From Sphaerochaeta sp. UBA5849 (GTDB lineage: Bacteria; Spirochaetota; Spirochaetia; Sphaerochaetales; Sphaerochaetaceae), in contig DJGJ01000011.1 in assembly GCA_002432715.1 (NCBI GenBank), positions 1 through 8,842 on the forward strand: a stretch of DNA of 8,842 bases, given 5' to 3'. Below are positions 6,980-8,842 of the stretch, piece after piece. The notes under the pieces were generated by a model. It saw only the letters and a program-made list of their open reading frames with translations. It ran no database searches and was not told the origin of the DNA. The position numbers and the translations under genes were made by a program. Each line of letters begins with the position of its first letter. The stretch's first letter is position 1.

Positions 6980-7052
6980 GCAATCCTCCTGGTCTCGGGA
7001 CTGGAAAGCCCTTGATGAATTGAGCAAATCTATATGTTATATATGCAAAGAA

Positions 7053-7081
7053 TTAATACTCTGTTACCAGGAAAAGGTCAA
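7053..7081 (-). promoter_or_regulatory. Promoter of the DUF1538-PII operon
   Basis: On the minus strand TTGACC (7081-7076) is followed after exactly 17 bases by TATTAA (7058-7053). Transcription would begin near 7046, giving a leader of about 67 bases that is AT-rich at first and ends in the strong AGGAGG ribosome site. It lies back-to-back with the tRNA promoter, their -35 boxes 33 bp apart. Confidence 0.6.
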
Positions 7082-7114
7082 GCAGGCAAAATCACAATTC
7101 TTTTTTTCACCCAC

Positions 7115-7143
7115 TTGACTTATTGCCCTTCAATCCGTATGAT
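7115..7143 (+). promoter_or_regulatory. Promoter of the tRNA-Ala gene
   Basis: TTGACT (7115-7120) is followed after 17 bases by TATGAT (7138-7143). Transcription would begin near 7150, about a dozen bases before the mature tRNA. A run of seven T bases at 7101-7107, upstream of the -35 box, could act as an AT-rich upstream element, as is common for stable RNA genes. Confidence 0.75.
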
Positions 7144-7161
7144 ACTTTTTGTTGTTGCCTT

Positions 7162-7235
7162 GGGGGTGTAGCTCAGTTGGCTAGAGCGTTTGAATGGCAT
7201 TCAAAAGGTCAGGGGTTCAATTCCCCTTACCTCCA
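7162..7235 (+). tRNA. tRNA-Ala (anticodon GGC)
   Basis: A 74-base cloverleaf is complete. The acceptor stem GGGGGTG pairs with TACCTCC, and the discriminator is A. The D arm is GCTC/GAGC, the anticodon arm is TTTGA/TCAAA around ATGGCAT, and the T arm is AGGGG/CCCCT around TTCAATT. The anticodon GGC (7196-7198) reads GCC and GCU. The third acceptor pair is G3-U70, the known identity mark for alanyl-tRNA synthetase, which confirms Ala. The CCA end is not encoded (CTA follows), so it must be added after transcription. A second wobble closes the stem at G7-U66. It stands alone, with its own promoter and terminator. Confidence 0.96.
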
Positions 7236-7243
7236 CTACAGTT

Positions 7244-7271
7244 AAGTCGTTGCAAAAGCAACGGCTTTTTT
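7244..7271 (+). terminator. Rho-independent terminator of the tRNA gene
   Basis: The stem AGTCGTTGC (7245-7253) pairs with GCAACGGCT (7258-7266), with one G-T wobble and an AAAA loop, and the T tract runs on to 7271. It begins nine bases after the tRNA. It lies between the tRNA and the converging phosphatidyltransferase gene. It has A bases only partly suited to act in the reverse direction. Confidence 0.88.
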
Positions 7272-7309
7272 CTTTCTTGCATCGGCAAGCTGTTGCTTCA
7301 CGAGAGCTC

Positions 7310-7870
7310 CTATGAAGCTCTTTTCCTCGCCAGAAAAATACTTCGAATATTGACATCGGGATGCTCGTACAAGCTCATGATGAGCAGCTCCTCCAAGGCG
7401 CTGAGAACACCTACTGCTACAAGCACGGCCGTAAAGTGGCCTTTACCGGTCAAGAGGATCAGGCAGATGGCCATTACCACCAATATACCGGTAAGCTTGT
7501 TGCCATAGGTGTGCAGTGAATACGTAGTACGGTTTTTGATGGTGCATACGACCAGTGTGAGGCTCTTGATGATGAATATTGCATAAATACCGGGCATATA
7601 CGTCTGGATTATGTCCATCTGATACCGAACTACATAGAACACCAAGGCGCTGAAGAACAACAGGTCTCCCAAAGAGTCAAGGCGTGCCCCCAAGTCGCTC
7701 TCGCAGTGCAACCTGCGTGCCAAGAACCCGTCAAGTGCATCAGTGACGCCGCAGGCGACGATGATCCAGAAAACAAACACGGGCTGTTGGGCGACAAAGA
7801 ACAGGCTGAAGGACAAGGCGATGCGCGAAAGAGAGATGATATTGGGAATGTTCTTGCCGATGTGCATCAT
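7310..7870 (-). CDS. CDP-alcohol phosphatidyltransferase (PgsA-like)
   Basis: The 186-residue membrane enzyme has the full family signature: Asp44, Asp47-Gly48, Ala51-Arg52, Gly61, Asp65 and Asp69. These residues bind two metal ions and the CDP head during transfer of a phosphatidyl group to an alcohol. Five to six hydrophobic segments surround it, with the signature at the end of the second. The N-terminus KNIPNIISLSRIALS resembles PgsA (phosphatidylglycerophosphate synthase), as does the length of about 180-190. Phosphatidylinositol or other synthases of this family cannot be excluded. Two adjacent ATGs occur; GGGGAG lies three bases before the first and six before the second, so the true start may be 7867. 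A weak promoter (ATGACA at 7916-7911, 16 bases, TATGAT at 7894-7889) lies directly upstream. Confidence 0.9.
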   Translation of the reverse strand: MMHIGKNIPNIISLSRIALSFSLFFVAQQPVFVFWIIVACGVTDALDGFLARRLHCESDLGARLDSLGDLLFFSALVFYVVRYQMDIIQTYMPGIYAIFIIKSLTLVVCTIKNRTTYSLHTYGNKLTGILVVMAICLILLTGKGHFTAVLVAVGVLSALEELLIMSLYEHPDVNIRSIFLARKRAS

Positions 7871-7888
7871 GCGCTCCCCACTTACTTC

Positions 7889-7916
7889 ATCATAGCATAG
7901 TATGTCACGCTGTCAT
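7889..7916 (-). promoter_or_regulatory. Possible promoter of the phosphatidyltransferase gene
   Basis: On the minus strand ATGACA (7916-7911), a 16-base spacer and TATGAT (7894-7889) lie in the 77-bp gap after the serine hydrolase gene. The start near 7882 would leave a very short leader with the GGGGAG ribosome site. Co-transcription with the hydrolase gene is the alternative. Confidence 0.35.
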
Positions 7917-7936
7917 CACGTACGGGATTGTTCCAG

Positions 7937-7964
7937 AAAAAACATCTCTACCGGCTCTTGCCGG
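7937..7964 (-). terminator. Possible terminator at the end of the serine hydrolase gene
   Basis: On the minus strand CCGGC pairs with GCCGG around AAGA (7964-7951), inside the last codons of the gene. After the TAG stop, six T bases follow at 7942-7937. The gap of eight bases between stem and T tract makes it weaker than a standard terminator. Confidence 0.35.
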
Positions 7965-8823
7965 CATCCTTGGCGAGCAGGGATAGGATTGCCTGATACG
8001 TCTCCATGATGAACTTCTCATCGAGAGGTTTCTCTGCATTGTTTACGGTAACCACCACCGTATAGCGATTCTTTTGGTCATCCTCCAAGTAGGTGGTGAG
8101 GTTGAGCACTCCCGGCTCACTGCCTCCCTTGAAAGCAACTCGTTGCCAGTCCTGTTTTGTTGCAAGTCCTGTATTGATGGTCATCAAGTCCAAGGCCTGC
8201 AACCGCTCGATCAGATCAGCAAGCTCATGCGCTGTTACAAACCACTCAATATCGATTGCAACCGGATTACCCGAAAAAAGTCCGGGCTCGGGAAGTTCAC
8301 GCTTCTTCAGCTCCTCAAGGATTGCAAGGCGTTTTGCATAGGAGGCTGTACGATAACCAGCGAGCAGATCCTTGTTGTCAGGATTCTTCAACTTGAACAT
8401 ATCGACAGTACTCAAGACAGGCTTGCAGCCAGGCAGGTATCGCTCTACTGCACTTTTACCGACCAAGTGAAGCAGAGCGTCGGTGGCGGTATTGTCGTTC
8501 TGGCTGATCATCAGGGCCGCCAAGGTCTCGACGGTAACCTGTGTTCCTTCCGGCCAATCCTGCAGAATGCCGGTAGGAAGACTCTTCCATACAGGCTGAA
8601 GGGCTACACTTTGGCTCCACTGCAACCTTCCTGCCTCGATTGCATCACATACCGCAGCCAGAATGCCAAGCTTGAAGGCAGACCCTACAGCAAGAGGGGC
8701 ATCGGCATGGTGCCCAAACAAAACCGAACCATTTTTTCGGATGAGGACCGATGTTTCTCCATCCAAATCAACAATCTTGTTGACCGCTTCGGAGAGGGTA
8801 AGCCGGTTGTTGATGATTTCGGC
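7948..8823 (-). CDS. Serine beta-lactamase-like hydrolase, 5' end broken or incomplete
   Basis: Counting from a TTG at 8766, this open frame has 272 residues of the class A beta-lactamase/PBP fold. The nucleophile motif is Ser29-Ala-Phe-Lys32 in GSAFKLG. The second motif is Asn90-Asp91-Asn92 (usually Ser-Asp-Asn). The third is Lys213-Gly-Gly-Ser (usually Lys-Thr/Ser-Gly). The stretch NDNTATD fits the PF13354 hydrolases of the Cpe/LpqF type. Members usually have an N-terminal domain before this point, so the gene should start further upstream. The frame runs unbroken, with coding-like sequence (NNRLTLSEAVNKIVDLDGE), up to a TGA at 8824-8826. A short peptide in another frame beyond it, FMIEP, resembles the family linker, hinting at a one-base frameshift near 8820-8823. 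Antibiotic resistance should not be assumed. No signal peptide is visible because the true N-terminus is outside. Confidence 0.8.
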   Translation of the reverse strand, partial: AEIINNRLTLSEAVNKIVDLDGETSVLIRKNGSVLFGHHADAPLAVGSAFKLGILAAVCDAIEAGRLQWSQSVALQPVWKSLPTGILQDWPEGTQVTVETLAALMISQNDNTATDALLHLVGKSAVERYLPGCKPVLSTVDMFKLKNPDNKDLLAGYRTASYAKRLAILEELKKRELPEPGLFSGNPVAIDIEWFVTAHELADLIERLQALDLMTINTGLATKQDWQRVAFKGGSEPGVLNLTTYLEDDQKNRYTVVVTVNNAEKPLDEKFIMETYQAILSLLAKDAGKSR

Positions 8824-8842
8824 TCAATCATAAATCTTGTGG

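Noticed and set aside
6980..7027. Upstream 16-codon extension of the DUF1538 gene from a TTG
   Set aside because: The strong AGGAGG site lies inside it, correctly spaced for the ATG at 6979, and the added residues are polar and unlike the family N-terminus.
7162..7271. tRNA gene as an integration site for a mobile element
   Set aside because: No integrase gene, no repeat of the tRNA 3' end and no foreign-looking DNA occur in the window.

Overview
The window is a compact stretch of an ordinary bacterial chromosome with mid-range GC, strong Shine-Dalgarno sites, classic -35/-10 promoters and short gaps. The gene set suggests a spirochaete, perhaps Sphaerochaeta-like: a long U32 protein, an archaeal/fungal-type aspartate-semialdehyde dehydrogenase, and a DUF1538 membrane protein paired with a PII-like protein. 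This assignment is an inference from overall character, not from a marker gene. No mobile element, CRISPR array or phage gene was seen.

Layout from left to right. Positions 1-216 hold no convincing gene. At 217-765 (-) is a cyclic-nucleotide-binding protein that lacks a DNA-binding domain. It is divergent from a 742-residue U32 peptidase-family protein (869-3097, +), whose promoter seems to place the transcript start on the ATG. The U32 gene converges on, and overlaps by 23 bp, a Nudix hydrolase (3075-3593, -). Upstream of that on the same strand, and separated by a good terminator, is asd (3686-4705, -), which makes aspartate semialdehyde for lysine, threonine, methionine and cell-wall precursors. 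The 208-bp leader of asd contains a perfect palindrome and a direct repeat that look like an operator.

The most interesting part is 4914-6979 (-). It is a two-gene operon with an ATGA stop/start overlap: a 487-residue DUF1538 membrane protein, then a 201-residue PII-like protein. Both proteins are internal duplications: repeat offset about 245 residues in the membrane protein and exactly 100 residues in the PII-like protein. This suggests a two-halved transporter controlled by a two-halved signalling protein.

Upstream of that operon, back-to-back promoters separate it from a tRNA-Ala(GGC) gene (7162-7235, +) with its own promoter and terminator. The last two genes, both on the minus strand, are a CDP-alcohol phosphatidyltransferase (7310-7870) for phospholipid synthesis and a serine beta-lactamase-like hydrolase (7948 to about 8823). 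The hydrolase frame is broken by a stop close to the right edge, which may mark a frameshift or simply the start region of the gene.
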